From the NCBI RefSeq assembly GCF_017811155.1, contig NZ_JACVCV010000013.1:110742-174741 (forward strand): a stretch of 64,000 bases of DNA, written 5' to 3'. Every line of letters starts with the position of its first letter. Position 1 is the first letter of the stretch. The notes under the pieces are model-generated. The model was not told the origin of the DNA, did no database searches, and saw nothing but the letters and a program-made list of their open reading frames with translations. This stretch comes from Lunatimonas salinarum. Its GTDB lineage: Bacteria; Bacteroidota; Bacteroidia; Cytophagales; Cyclobacteriaceae. A program made the translations under genes and the position numbers. Positions 25,535 to 33,609 of this stretch are shown in pieces.

Positions 25535-27277
25535 ATGAAGTTTGAAAAGAAACCCATGGTCAATTGGTACGACCCCAAGCAGCTGGCCTTTACCGGTGTG
25601 AAGACCTTGCTTTCCTCCGTTTTTGGAAATTTTGCCGACCGCCGCGAAATGCAGGCCGCGCTTGACCAGGAAGCGAAGCCCTTTGACTATTCGGATAAGG
25701 AGGAAATATGGTTTGACTTTATTTCTGACTTAGGAGACGGGTTTAATCCTACCTATACCCTGGCCAAGACGTTAGCGGAGCCATCGATTACCGTGGGGGG
25801 GAGGGAGTTGAAGCGGGGAGATTTTTTGGTGATGGGGGGAGATGAAGTGTATCCTACACCGGAAATGATCGAATATTCCAATCGACTGAAAGGACCCTAT
25901 GAGGCCGCTTTTCCCAAGGACGATTCACCCGATGCGCATCGGCCTGACGTGTATGCCATTCCGGGCAACCACGATTGGTATGATGGGCTGACCAATTTTC
26001 TTAGACTTTTTACACAGGAGCGTTCGTTGGGAAACTGGAAAACCCGGCAGACTCGTAGTTATTTTGCCATTAAGCTCCCCCACGATTACTGGTTGATAGC
26101 CATCGACATACAATTGCACGCAGATATAGACTACCCTCAGATCTGCTATTTTAGGGATATTGCCCAGCACCATTTTACCTCCCAAACGAAGGTTATCCTA
26201 TGCACGGCTGAGCCATCTTGGGTGTATCGCTCCTTTGATCAGAAAAGCACCGCTTATGACCGGTTTAAGTTTTTTATAGACAAGATCCTATATGGCAAGG
26301 GAAACAAGGCCTACGAAGAAAAAAACCAGTCAATTACCGTAAACACGATTCTTACCGGGGATCTACACCATTATGCCAGGTATGAGGAAAAGACGGTGAG
26401 GGGAGAGACCCGTCAATTGATTACCGCAGGCGGAGGTGGCGCTTTTATGCACCCTACTCATACCCTTAAGGATACCATCGCTCCCGTGGATGGATATTCG
26501 GCGCAGCTAAAGGGAGTGTTCCCGCCCAGAGAGGCCTCGGTCAGGCTGAGTTTGCTTAATTTGTTGTTTCCCTATTTTAGTCTGACCATGCTCACCTTGT
26601 TTGGGATTGTGCATGCGTTCACCAGTTGGATTTTGCAAACCCAACAATTAGCGAGCGGAGATACACTCATGGAGCAATTGAGCAAAATTCCCTCGTTTGT
26701 AGAAGGTTTTGGGACCGCCTTCGGCGCTATTGTAGCATCCCTTAGCCATAATCCGGGTGCCATTTTTCTAAATCTGCTACTGCTTGGAGGTGTCGTGGTC
26801 TTTACCGATGTTAAGTCGGGGTACGGCAAGTGGAACTATCTGGCCGGCGCAGTCCATGGCCTGCTGCATCTGATGGTGTTTTACGGACTGCTTTGGCTTT
26901 TTTCTGGGATTAACCTAGATCAGTTGGGATTGAAGGTCAACCAACCCAGTCAGGTGGCGTTGTTCCTAGCTGAAATGGTGGTGATCGGCGGAACACTCAG
27001 TGCATTGATATTCGGACTCTACCTGACCTTTAGCGTATTGGTTTTGAAGAACCATATTACCGAAGCTTCTTCCTCCTACCGCTGGGAAGGGTATAAAAAT
27101 TTTCTTCGCCTGCATCTCACCAAAGACTGCCTGACGATTTACCCTATCGGTTTTGAAAAGGTGGTATCTGATTGGAAGGTATCCACCGAAGGCGACCGGG
27201 CCATCGTTGCCGGAAGCCCCATTTCATTTTCTTTGATTGAACAACCCATTGAAGTACACCATGAAAAAACTGTCTAA
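25535..27277 (+). CDS. Membrane-anchored calcineurin-like metallophosphoesterase
   Basis: 580 residues. The N-terminal 300 carry the metallophosphoesterase motifs: FISDLGDGF, MGGDEVYP (the D of the usual GD.V), AIPGNHDWYDG near residue 143, and TILTGDLHHYARYE near residue 270, giving a complete dinuclear metal site. From about residue 340 several hydrophobic helices follow (for example YFSLTMLTLFGIVHAFTSWIL, AIFLNLLLLGGVVVF, GLLHLMVFYGLLWLF and VVIGGTLSALIFGLYLTF), so the catalytic domain is tethered to the inner membrane. A short soluble tail ends the protein. No signal peptide precedes the enzyme domain, so it faces the cytoplasm. The GMC gene starts inside its 3' end. Confidence 0.87.
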   Translation: MKFEKKPMVNWYDPKQLAFTGVKTLLSSVFGNFADRREMQAALDQEAKPFDYSDKEEIWFDFISDLGDGFNPTYTLAKTLAEPSITVGGRELKRGDFLVMGGDEVYPTPEMIEYSNRLKGPYEAAFPKDDSPDAHRPDVYAIPGNHDWYDGLTNFLRLFTQERSLGNWKTRQTRSYFAIKLPHDYWLIAIDIQLHADIDYPQICYFRDIAQHHFTSQTKVILCTAEPSWVYRSFDQKSTAYDRFKFFIDKILYGKGNKAYEEKNQSITVNTILTGDLHHYARYEEKTVRGETRQLITAGGGGAFMHPTHTLKDTIAPVDGYSAQLKGVFPPREASVRLSLLNLLFPYFSLTMLTLFGIVHAFTSWILQTQQLASGDTLMEQLSKIPSFVEGFGTAFGAIVASLSHNPGAIFLNLLLLGGVVVFTDVKSGYGKWNYLAGAVHGLLHLMVFYGLLWLFSGINLDQLGLKVNQPSQVALFLAEMVVIGGTLSALIFGLYLTFSVLVLKNHITEASSSYRWEGYKNFLRLHLTKDCLTIYPIGFEKVVSDWKVSTEGDRAIVAGSPISFSLIEQPIEVHHEKTV

Positions 27278-29600
27278 GCCCCTGTCGGAATTAAAGAGCA
27301 ACTACGAAGTTGTCGTGATCGGTTCCGGGTATGGAGGGAGTATCGCTGCCTCCAGAATGTCCCGTGCCGGGCTCAACGTCTGCTTATTGGAAAAAGGCAA
27401 GGAATTTTTGCCCGGAGATTTTCCCAGCACCTTGCTCGAGTCCGGTAAGGAAATGAATTTTATACGTGGTAAATCGGAAAGCCTCGATCGTAATGGATTG
27501 TATGAATTTACGATGGGAAACGGGATCAACGTATTTAAGGGCTGTGGCCTAGGGGGGACTTCCTTGGTGAATGCCAATGTCTCCATCAAGCCGGATCCGC
27601 GGGTGATGGTGCAGGAGGAGTGGCCCGCGGCTATCCGGGCAAATATCGAGAGTTTTCACGAAGGTATGGACAGGGCCTGGGAAATGTTGAAACCAACTCC
27701 CTATCCCGAAAATAAAAACGGTTATCCGGTGCTGAAGAAAACCGAGGCTATGCGTAAGTCTGCGGCGTTTATGTCGGAACCATTCCGTCTCCTGGATATC
27801 AATGTCAATTTTGAAGACCGACAAAACCATGTCGGCATCAAACAGCCCAGATGTACCAACTGTGGCGATTGTGTGACTGGCTGTAATGTGGGGGCAAAAA
27901 ACACCACTGCGATGAATTACCTTCCCGATGCGTTTAATCACGGGGCTGAGATATTTACCGAAATCAATGTACGCTATGTAAAAAATGCCGGCGATCGATG
28001 GCAAGTTTATTTTCACCCGGTGGGAATAGGGAGGGAGCACTTTAACGCACCTCTGATGTTTATTACAGCAGATCGGGTCATTTTGAGTGGAGGCTCCTTG
28101 GGGTCAACGGAGATCCTGTTTAGATCCGCCCAACAGGGGTTGCCGCTGTCCGCCCAATTGGGAAAGCGCTTTACAGGCAACGGGGATGTGTTGGGTTTTG
28201 GCTATAATAACGATGAGCCCATCAATGGGATTGGGTTGGGGAATAAGGGTACCGACGCCATTGCCGAAGTAGGCCCCTGTATCACCAGTGTCATTGACAT
28301 GCGTGGCAGGGAGGATATGGAGTCAGGCATGACTTTGGAAGAAGGTACCGTGCCGGGGCCTATCCGAACCATCATGCCGAAGGCACTGATCGCGTTTTCT
28401 CGGTTGATGGGGAAAGATACGGATAGAGGGATAAAGGATTATTGGAAAGAAAAATGGCGCGAGGTCAGAAGCCTTCTTTTGGGGTCTTTTCACGGTGCAG
28501 TAAAGCATACGCAGATTTACCTCGTGATGACGCACGACGATGGGAATGGTGAAATGACACTGGAGGACGGCAAACTTTCCATCAATTGGAGGGGTGTAGG
28601 TAAGCAGCAAATATTCGAAAAGGTAAATGGGGAAATTTATTCCGCTACCAAAGCCAATGGGGGTACCAAAATTCCCAATCCGACTTGGAATAAGTTGATG
28701 AACTATGATTTGGTGACGGTACACCCATTAGGAGGGTGTAATATGGGCGACGATGCGTCCAAGGGAGTGGTGGACCACAAGGGGCAGGTTTTTTCTGGAA
28801 AGGAAGGTGCTGCATTGCATCAGGGACTCTATGTCATGGATGGAGCGGTGATTCCCCGGCCGGTAGGTACCAATCCCCTGCTCACCATCAGCGGCTTGGC
28901 GGAGAGAAGCTGTAAGCTGATCCTAGAGGAACTGGGTAGGCCGCTTTCCTATGCATTTGATCCTCCCTCAGAGCCCGATAAACGTACATCCCCGACGGGA
29001 ACGGGTGTGCAATTTACCGAGACGATGCGGGGCTTCTTCGCAACGGGGGAACGGGAAGATTACGATAGGGGATTTGAGGTAGGGAAACGGCTTAATTCTG
29101 AGTTTGAATTTACGTTGACCATTCAGACAGAAGATATGGATCACTTTACGACCGACCCCAGTCATCCAGGCAGTCTGTTTGGTACCATGCGGTCCCCCGC
29201 TTTGTCCAAATCTCCTATGACTGCGCTTGGGGGTGGTTTTAATCTCTTTATCGATGATCCACAAGCACCGGAACGTAAACGGATGAAATATACGGCGATT
29301 TTGCAGAGCGAAGAGGGAGATACTTTCTATTTTGAAGGCTTTAAGGATATATTTAATGACAGGGTAGTCGATGTATGGAAGGATACCACCACGCTATTTA
29401 TCGATGTTTTTAAGGGTGAAGACCGAAGCGGCGAGTTGTTGGGGAAGGGTAAGTTGGTGATTCGTATCGCGGATTTTATTCAGCAATTGCGAACTGTAAA
29501 GGCGATTCACGCAAGAAGTACCCAAGAGGGTATACAGGCTATTGCGGCTTTTGGGAAGTTTTTTGCTGGAAATGTATTCGAAACCTATGCCCGTCTTTGA
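27261..29600 (+). CDS. GMC oxidoreductase, cholesterol-oxidase (ChoD)-like, with a four-Cys motif
   Basis: 779 residues from the ATG at 27261, which overlaps the upstream stop by 17 bases. The FAD-binding motif VVIGSGYGGSIAASRMSRAG and the E of LLEKGKEF are at the N-terminus; FKGCGLGGTSLVNANV follows. CTNCGDCVTGCNVGAKN near residues 198-214 is a C-x2-C-x2-C-x3-C cluster, like the ferredoxin-type motif in mycobacterial ChoD. The catalytic His is in VHPLGGCNMGDDA and the Asn in PVGTNPLLTISGLAE. About 190 extra C-terminal residues after the GMC core form a separate, probably beta-rich domain. It likely oxidises a hydroxyl on a large hydrophobic alcohol; a sterol or hopanoid-like substrate is inference. 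Confidence 0.9.
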   Translation: MKKLSKPLSELKSNYEVVVIGSGYGGSIAASRMSRAGLNVCLLEKGKEFLPGDFPSTLLESGKEMNFIRGKSESLDRNGLYEFTMGNGINVFKGCGLGGTSLVNANVSIKPDPRVMVQEEWPAAIRANIESFHEGMDRAWEMLKPTPYPENKNGYPVLKKTEAMRKSAAFMSEPFRLLDINVNFEDRQNHVGIKQPRCTNCGDCVTGCNVGAKNTTAMNYLPDAFNHGAEIFTEINVRYVKNAGDRWQVYFHPVGIGREHFNAPLMFITADRVILSGGSLGSTEILFRSAQQGLPLSAQLGKRFTGNGDVLGFGYNNDEPINGIGLGNKGTDAIAEVGPCITSVIDMRGREDMESGMTLEEGTVPGPIRTIMPKALIAFSRLMGKDTDRGIKDYWKEKWREVRSLLLGSFHGAVKHTQIYLVMTHDDGNGEMTLEDGKLSINWRGVGKQQIFEKVNGEIYSATKANGGTKIPNPTWNKLMNYDLVTVHPLGGCNMGDDASKGVVDHKGQVFSGKEGAALHQGLYVMDGAVIPRPVGTNPLLTISGLAERSCKLILEELGRPLSYAFDPPSEPDKRTSPTGTGVQFTETMRGFFATGEREDYDRGFEVGKRLNSEFEFTLTIQTEDMDHFTTDPSHPGSLFGTMRSPALSKSPMTALGGGFNLFIDDPQAPERKRMKYTAILQSEEGDTFYFEGFKDIFNDRVVDVWKDTTTLFIDVFKGEDRSGELLGKGKLVIRIADFIQQLRTVKAIHARSTQEGIQAIAAFGKFFAGNVFETYARL

Positions 29601-29755
29601 GCGGTATACGAATGTGGCCATATTTCAGGAGGTTGGAGGAAATCCGCCGGAAATACGGCTTCTTTTAAATGGTAACCGCAAGCCTCGCTGTTTTAAAGCA
29701 AGTGGGAAGCATTCCTTTATTTCCTGAACTATTCGGGTAGTTTTGTAGGCAATGG

Positions 29756-30778
29756 TTAATGGTATAACGACTTTTCGGACTTTACCTGCATTTGCTGTAT
29801 TAGTTCGGAGGCCATTTGATAGGATGCCAATCTTTCTTTGTGGTCATACAGGTTTGTGGTAATCAGCAATTCATCCACACCGCCATGACTGATAAATTTT
29901 TCCAACGCCGGTTTTACCGTGTCGGGTGTGCCGATAAAGGTATAGGCCATCATATTTTGTATTGCGGCTTCTTCCTGTTCGCTCCAAATGGCGCTCATGT
30001 CTGCAACAGGTTTCCTGAGTGGATAGGATCTGCCTCTTATAATTCCCAAGGCCATTTGGTAAAAAGAAGTGGCTAGGTAATGCGCCCGTTCCTCGGTTTC
30101 CGCCAAAACCATATTGACACAGGCCAGCAAATGAGGTTTTGGGTTTTCATCGGAGGGGGTGAAATTGGATCGGTAGTAGTTGGAAGCATGCATAAAATAA
30201 GAAGGAGCAAAATGGCTGGCAAAGGCGTAGGGTAGTCCCTTCTCAGCGGCCAAGACTGCGCTACTCATACTGGATCCCAACAAATAAATCGGCACATTTA
30301 GACCTTCGGCAGGAAACGCCCGGACGGGTGCATCCCAATTGTCTGCTGAAAAGTACGATTTGAGATCTTCCAGATCATTGGGGAATTCCTGTACACTTTC
30401 CATCCGACCTCTTCGCAAAGCTGACGCCGTCCGCTGATCTGTACCCGGCGCCCTGCCCAAGCCAAGGTCAATGCGCCCCGGATACAAGGTTTCCAAAAAA
30501 CCAATCTGTTCTGCTACAATCAAAGGACTGTGGTTGGGAAGCATGATGCCGCCAGAGCCTATTCGGATGTGTTCGGTGCCTTGTGCCAAATATCCCATCA
30601 ATAGGGTTGGTGCAGAACTGGCTACGTAGGCCATATTATGATGTTCCGCGACCCAAAAACGGGTATATCCCATGGTTTCTGCCTTATGGGCAAGGTCTAT
30701 GCTACGATGGTAAGCGTCCCTGGCGTCGTAGCCTTCGCGGATAATCGCTAAGTCTAATATCGAGTAGGAAATTTGCAT
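29756..30778 (-). CDS. Luciferase-like (LLM class) flavin-dependent oxidoreductase
   Basis: 340 residues of the bacterial luciferase superfamily: SILDLAIIREG, AETMGYTRFWVAEHHNM, HIRIGSGGIMLPNHSPLIVAEQ, LYPGRIDLGLGRAPGTD and, later, FIGTPDTVKPALEKFI. This set matches the YhbW-like group that uses FMNH2. The substrate is unknown for nearly all relatives. The gene is alone, convergent with the GMC operon and divergent from the YceI operon. No terminator was clear in the 155 bases separating it from the GMC gene. Assignment to the superfamily is certain; function is not. Confidence 0.93.
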   Translation of the reverse strand: MQISYSILDLAIIREGYDARDAYHRSIDLAHKAETMGYTRFWVAEHHNMAYVASSAPTLLMGYLAQGTEHIRIGSGGIMLPNHSPLIVAEQIGFLETLYPGRIDLGLGRAPGTDQRTASALRRGRMESVQEFPNDLEDLKSYFSADNWDAPVRAFPAEGLNVPIYLLGSSMSSAVLAAEKGLPYAFASHFAPSYFMHASNYYRSNFTPSDENPKPHLLACVNMVLAETEERAHYLATSFYQMALGIIRGRSYPLRKPVADMSAIWSEQEEAAIQNMMAYTFIGTPDTVKPALEKFISHGGVDELLITTNLYDHKERLASYQMASELIQQMQVKSEKSLYH

Positions 30779-31185
30779 ATTGCTGGATCAGTAATTTTTT
30801 AGAAATAACGGACGGTTTTTCACTTTCGTTCCATGATTGGCTTTTCGCTAATATGCTGTAAATTTTTTCTGGGAAATTGATAAGTATTTTACAGGCAATA
30901 GGGTGCCATAGATTTTCGGAAGTTTTATCAAAAAGAATACGATGTTTTGTTAAATGGAGGTTGTTACGTGGGCTTGAATTACCGTTATATTTGATTCAAT
31001 ATCCTGTTTTACAATTAATTAATATTGCTTCTCTCAGACTGAATTCTCTCATGTAAAAGAATGATTTTCGTCATGTTATGGCTAAAATCTTCTAGCTAGT
31101 TTTGAATCATCAAATCCAAGGAAGCCGCACAAGCCACTTTATTTGTATTGATTTAAGATTATTTAATCATTTAAATATTATAATT
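30779..31185. other. Divergent intergenic region, AT-rich, no gene
   Basis: 407 bases between the flavoenzyme (minus) and the YceI operon (plus). I found no coding frame with family resemblance; the in-frame extension of the yceI gene back to 31102 lacks any signal-peptide start. The only recognisable element is the TAnnTTTG box at 30986-30993. A possible long 5' leader of about 190 bases would precede yceI if that box is used. Confidence 0.5.
30986..30993 (+). promoter_or_regulatory. Candidate TAnnTTTG promoter element for the YceI operon
   Basis: TATATTTG matches the Bacteroidota -7 consensus. A TTG at 30961-30963 lies 22 bases upstream, close to the expected -33 spacing. Use of this promoter would give a leader of about 185-190 bases before the ATG at 31186. 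Confidence 0.4.
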
Positions 31186-31752
31186 ATGAAATTTCAACCT
31201 ATCCTACTGTTATCCATTGTTTTAGGCCTTATAAGCCTACAGCTCCGGGCACAAAATGAGTATAAAATAGACGGAAAGCCAACCTTAAAGGTTTCGGGCA
31301 CTTCGACCTTACACGATTGGGATATGATATCTGACCAAGCGAATGGATCAGCGAAAATCACAGTTTCTGGCGGCTCGGTGCAAGCGATTACAGCGGCAAC
31401 GTTATCCATGCCGGCAGAAAGTATCAAAAGTGGAAAACGCCCGATGGATACCAATGCCTACAAGGCCCTAGGTACAGACAAGCACAAGGAAATCAAGTTT
31501 CAATTGACCGAAGCCAAAAAGCAGGGAGACTCCTGGCTGATTATGGGAACCTTGGATTTAGCAGGAATGAAAAAGCCGGTCACTTTTGAGTCAACGCTTA
31601 AGACTTCGGGGTCCAAAGTTACCATTCATTCTTCCACCTCGTTTAAACTTACTGCTTTTGGTATAGAGCCTCCTACCGCATTACTTGGATCGGTCAAGAC
31701 GGGAGATGATGTAACCCTTACCATTGAAATGACATTAGCACCAATCAACTAA
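31186..31752 (+). CDS. YceI-family periplasmic lipid-binding protein
   Basis: 188 residues starting at the ATG at 31186, which begins a signal peptide (MKFQPILLLSIVLGLISLQLRAQ). The mature chain has the YceI lipocalin-like pattern: KVSGTSTLHDWDM near the start, MPAESIKSGKRPMDTNAYKALGTDKHKEIKFQL in the middle and a final AFGIEPPTALLGSVKTGDDVTLTIEM. YceI proteins form a closed barrel around a polyisoprenoid or fatty amide. It is the first gene of a three-gene unit with an outer-membrane barrel and a second, divergent YceI protein. Confidence 0.93.
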   Translation: MKFQPILLLSIVLGLISLQLRAQNEYKIDGKPTLKVSGTSTLHDWDMISDQANGSAKITVSGGSVQAITAATLSMPAESIKSGKRPMDTNAYKALGTDKHKEIKFQLTEAKKQGDSWLIMGTLDLAGMKKPVTFESTLKTSGSKVTIHSSTSFKLTAFGIEPPTALLGSVKTGDDVTLTIEMTLAPIN

Positions 31753-31773
31753 ACTTAACAAACACCAATAGAC

Positions 31774-33063
31774 ATGAGAAAGCACCTATTATTAATGGGA
31801 TTGGCTGGGTTTTTATCTACCGGCCTAATGGCGCAGAGCGACCGTGATATGCAGTTTTGGCGTCCCTACGATCAGCGGGGTCTGAATATTTTTGAAACGG
31901 GTAAAGCGGACACCGTGGCTTACGATGGTATCAAGGTTCGAATTGGGGGGGCGTTTGCACAGCAGTTTCAGTCGCTGAGCCACTCAAATGGGGCAACAGA
32001 AGTTCTGAATGCCAACAATGTAAACACCAACCAATTAATGAACATAGGGTCTGGTTTTAACCTGGCAACCGCCAACCTAAACATTGACGTGGCCCTTGCC
32101 GACGGCGTTCGTTTAAATCTGGTTACCTACCTGTCCTCGAGGCACCACCCCGAATCTTGGGTGAAGGGCGGTTACCTGCAGGTGGATAAGGTTCCGTTTT
32201 TGAACAGCCCTACGTTTGACAAGATTATGGAAAAGGTTACCATCAAGGTGGGCCACATGGAAATCAACTATGGCGACGCACACTACAGAAGGTCTGATAA
32301 CGGAAATGCATTTTATAATCCGTTTGTTGGCAATTACATCATGGATGCATTCACCACCGAAATCGGAGGAGAGGTCATCTTCCAAGACAAGGGTTTTTTG
32401 GCGGTAGCATCGATGACAGGTGGAGAGATTCAGGGTGGGGTAACCAATCCCGATGTTCGAAAGCCGTCCTTTATTGGAAAATTGGGCTATGACAAACAGG
32501 TTTCTGACGAACTCAGGATCCGGCTGACGGGATCTGTTTACACGACGGCAGGTTCAGTCAATAACACGCTATGGTCTGGTGACCGGGGCGGTTCTAGGTA
32601 TTACCTGGTGATGGAAAACACCCTTGCGACTACTTCTGCACAATTTACCTCTGGTAGATTTAATCCCGGAATGAGGAGTAATGTAACCGCAATGGTGCTA
32701 AACCCATTCGTCAAATTCCAAGGATTGGAGCTTTTCGGCAACATTGAGCGTACTACCGGAAAGGCCGCAAACGAAAGTGCCGATAGAACCTGGAATCAGC
32801 TGGGAGTAGATGCCGTCTACCGATTTGGAACCGAGGATAAGTTTTACCTCGCCGGAAGATATAACGAAGTGAGCGGCGACCTACCTAATGGAACAAATCC
32901 CGGCATCAATCGTGTTCAACTAGGTGCGGGTTGGTTTATTACCAAAAATATTTTGACTAAATTTGAGTACGTAAGCCAAAATTACAATGACTTTGCGGCT
33001 ACGGATATCCGCCGAGACGGTAAGTTCAACGGGTTCATGATAGAAGGGGTGATTGGGTTCTAA
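31774..33063 (+). CDS. Outer-membrane beta-barrel (porin-like) protein
   Basis: 429 residues, signal peptide MRKHLLLMGLAGFLSTGLMAQ, then strands of alternating character throughout (IKVRIGGAFAQQFQSL, LNIDVALADGVRLNLVTYLSS, KVTIKVGHMEINYGDAHYRRSDN, EFIVQ-like turns, NILTKFEYVSQNYND) and a C-terminal MIEGVIGF with terminal Phe. The GHMEINYGDAHYRRSDNGNAFYNPFVGNYIMDAF block resembles uncharacterised Bacteroidota porin-like proteins. It is encoded 21 bases after yceI and 14 bases before the second YceI-like gene. It may move a hydrophobic compound carried by the YceI proteins; that is inference from the operon. Confidence 0.82.
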   Translation: MRKHLLLMGLAGFLSTGLMAQSDRDMQFWRPYDQRGLNIFETGKADTVAYDGIKVRIGGAFAQQFQSLSHSNGATEVLNANNVNTNQLMNIGSGFNLATANLNIDVALADGVRLNLVTYLSSRHHPESWVKGGYLQVDKVPFLNSPTFDKIMEKVTIKVGHMEINYGDAHYRRSDNGNAFYNPFVGNYIMDAFTTEIGGEVIFQDKGFLAVASMTGGEIQGGVTNPDVRKPSFIGKLGYDKQVSDELRIRLTGSVYTTAGSVNNTLWSGDRGGSRYYLVMENTLATTSAQFTSGRFNPGMRSNVTAMVLNPFVKFQGLELFGNIERTTGKAANESADRTWNQLGVDAVYRFGTEDKFYLAGRYNEVSGDLPNGTNPGINRVQLGAGWFITKNILTKFEYVSQNYNDFAATDIRRDGKFNGFMIEGVIGF

Positions 33064-33077
33064 TTAAAGGAAATAAA

Positions 33078-33605
33078 ATGCGTATCGCTTGGTTTTTGTT
33101 CTGTGGGATGCTGCTGATGGCCAATACAAACAGGGAAGAGCTGTTTGTCATCAAAGAGAAGGAGATCCGTGTAGCGGGAATCACCTCTATCGGCAAATTC
33201 GAGTGTTCCTATGGAAACGAAGCGCTAAGCGATACGCTTTATACTGGAGATTTACCCAAGGCCAGGCAGCTGGATTTTGTTATCCCAGTAAAGGATTTTG
33301 GCTGTGGTAATTTTTTATTGAACAAGGACTTCAAAACAACCATCAAAGCAGACCAATTTCCCTTTTGCATGGTTACCGTGCAGTCACTAAATCGGGGTAG
33401 GGAAGGTTTTTTAAGCGATCTTGCCGTTAATTTGGCAGGAAAGGAACTCTTTTTGAATGATGTGGTATTTAAGCATCAGGACAATCAGCTGGTGGGAGAA
33501 GTAGATTTGTCTTTTGGTGTGTTGGATCTGGCACCTCCCAAGAAGTTTGGAGGCCTGATTCAGGTGGAGGACAAGCTTTCCCTACAGATTATTATGGGCA
33601 TGTAG
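33078..33605 (+). CDS. Divergent YceI-like secreted protein
   Basis: 175 residues. MRIAWFLFCGMLLMANTNRE is a probable leader, followed by a YceI-like order of strands: VAGITSIGKFECSYG, RQLDFVIPVKDFGCGNFLLNKDFKTTIKADQFPFCMVTV, then FLSDLAVNLAGKELFLNDVVF and LSFGVLDLAPPKKFGGLIQVEDKLSLQIIM. The match to YceI is weaker than for the gene at 31186 but the block order is the same, including the final PPKKFGGLI.V.D.L segment. Paired with the first YceI gene and the porin-like gene it makes a three-gene operon. Its stop lies four bases from the stop of the convergent gene. Confidence 0.8.
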   Translation: MRIAWFLFCGMLLMANTNREELFVIKEKEIRVAGITSIGKFECSYGNEALSDTLYTGDLPKARQLDFVIPVKDFGCGNFLLNKDFKTTIKADQFPFCMVTVQSLNRGREGFLSDLAVNLAGKELFLNDVVFKHQDNQLVGEVDLSFGVLDLAPPKKFGGLIQVEDKLSLQIIMGM

Positions 33606-33609
33606 CTTT

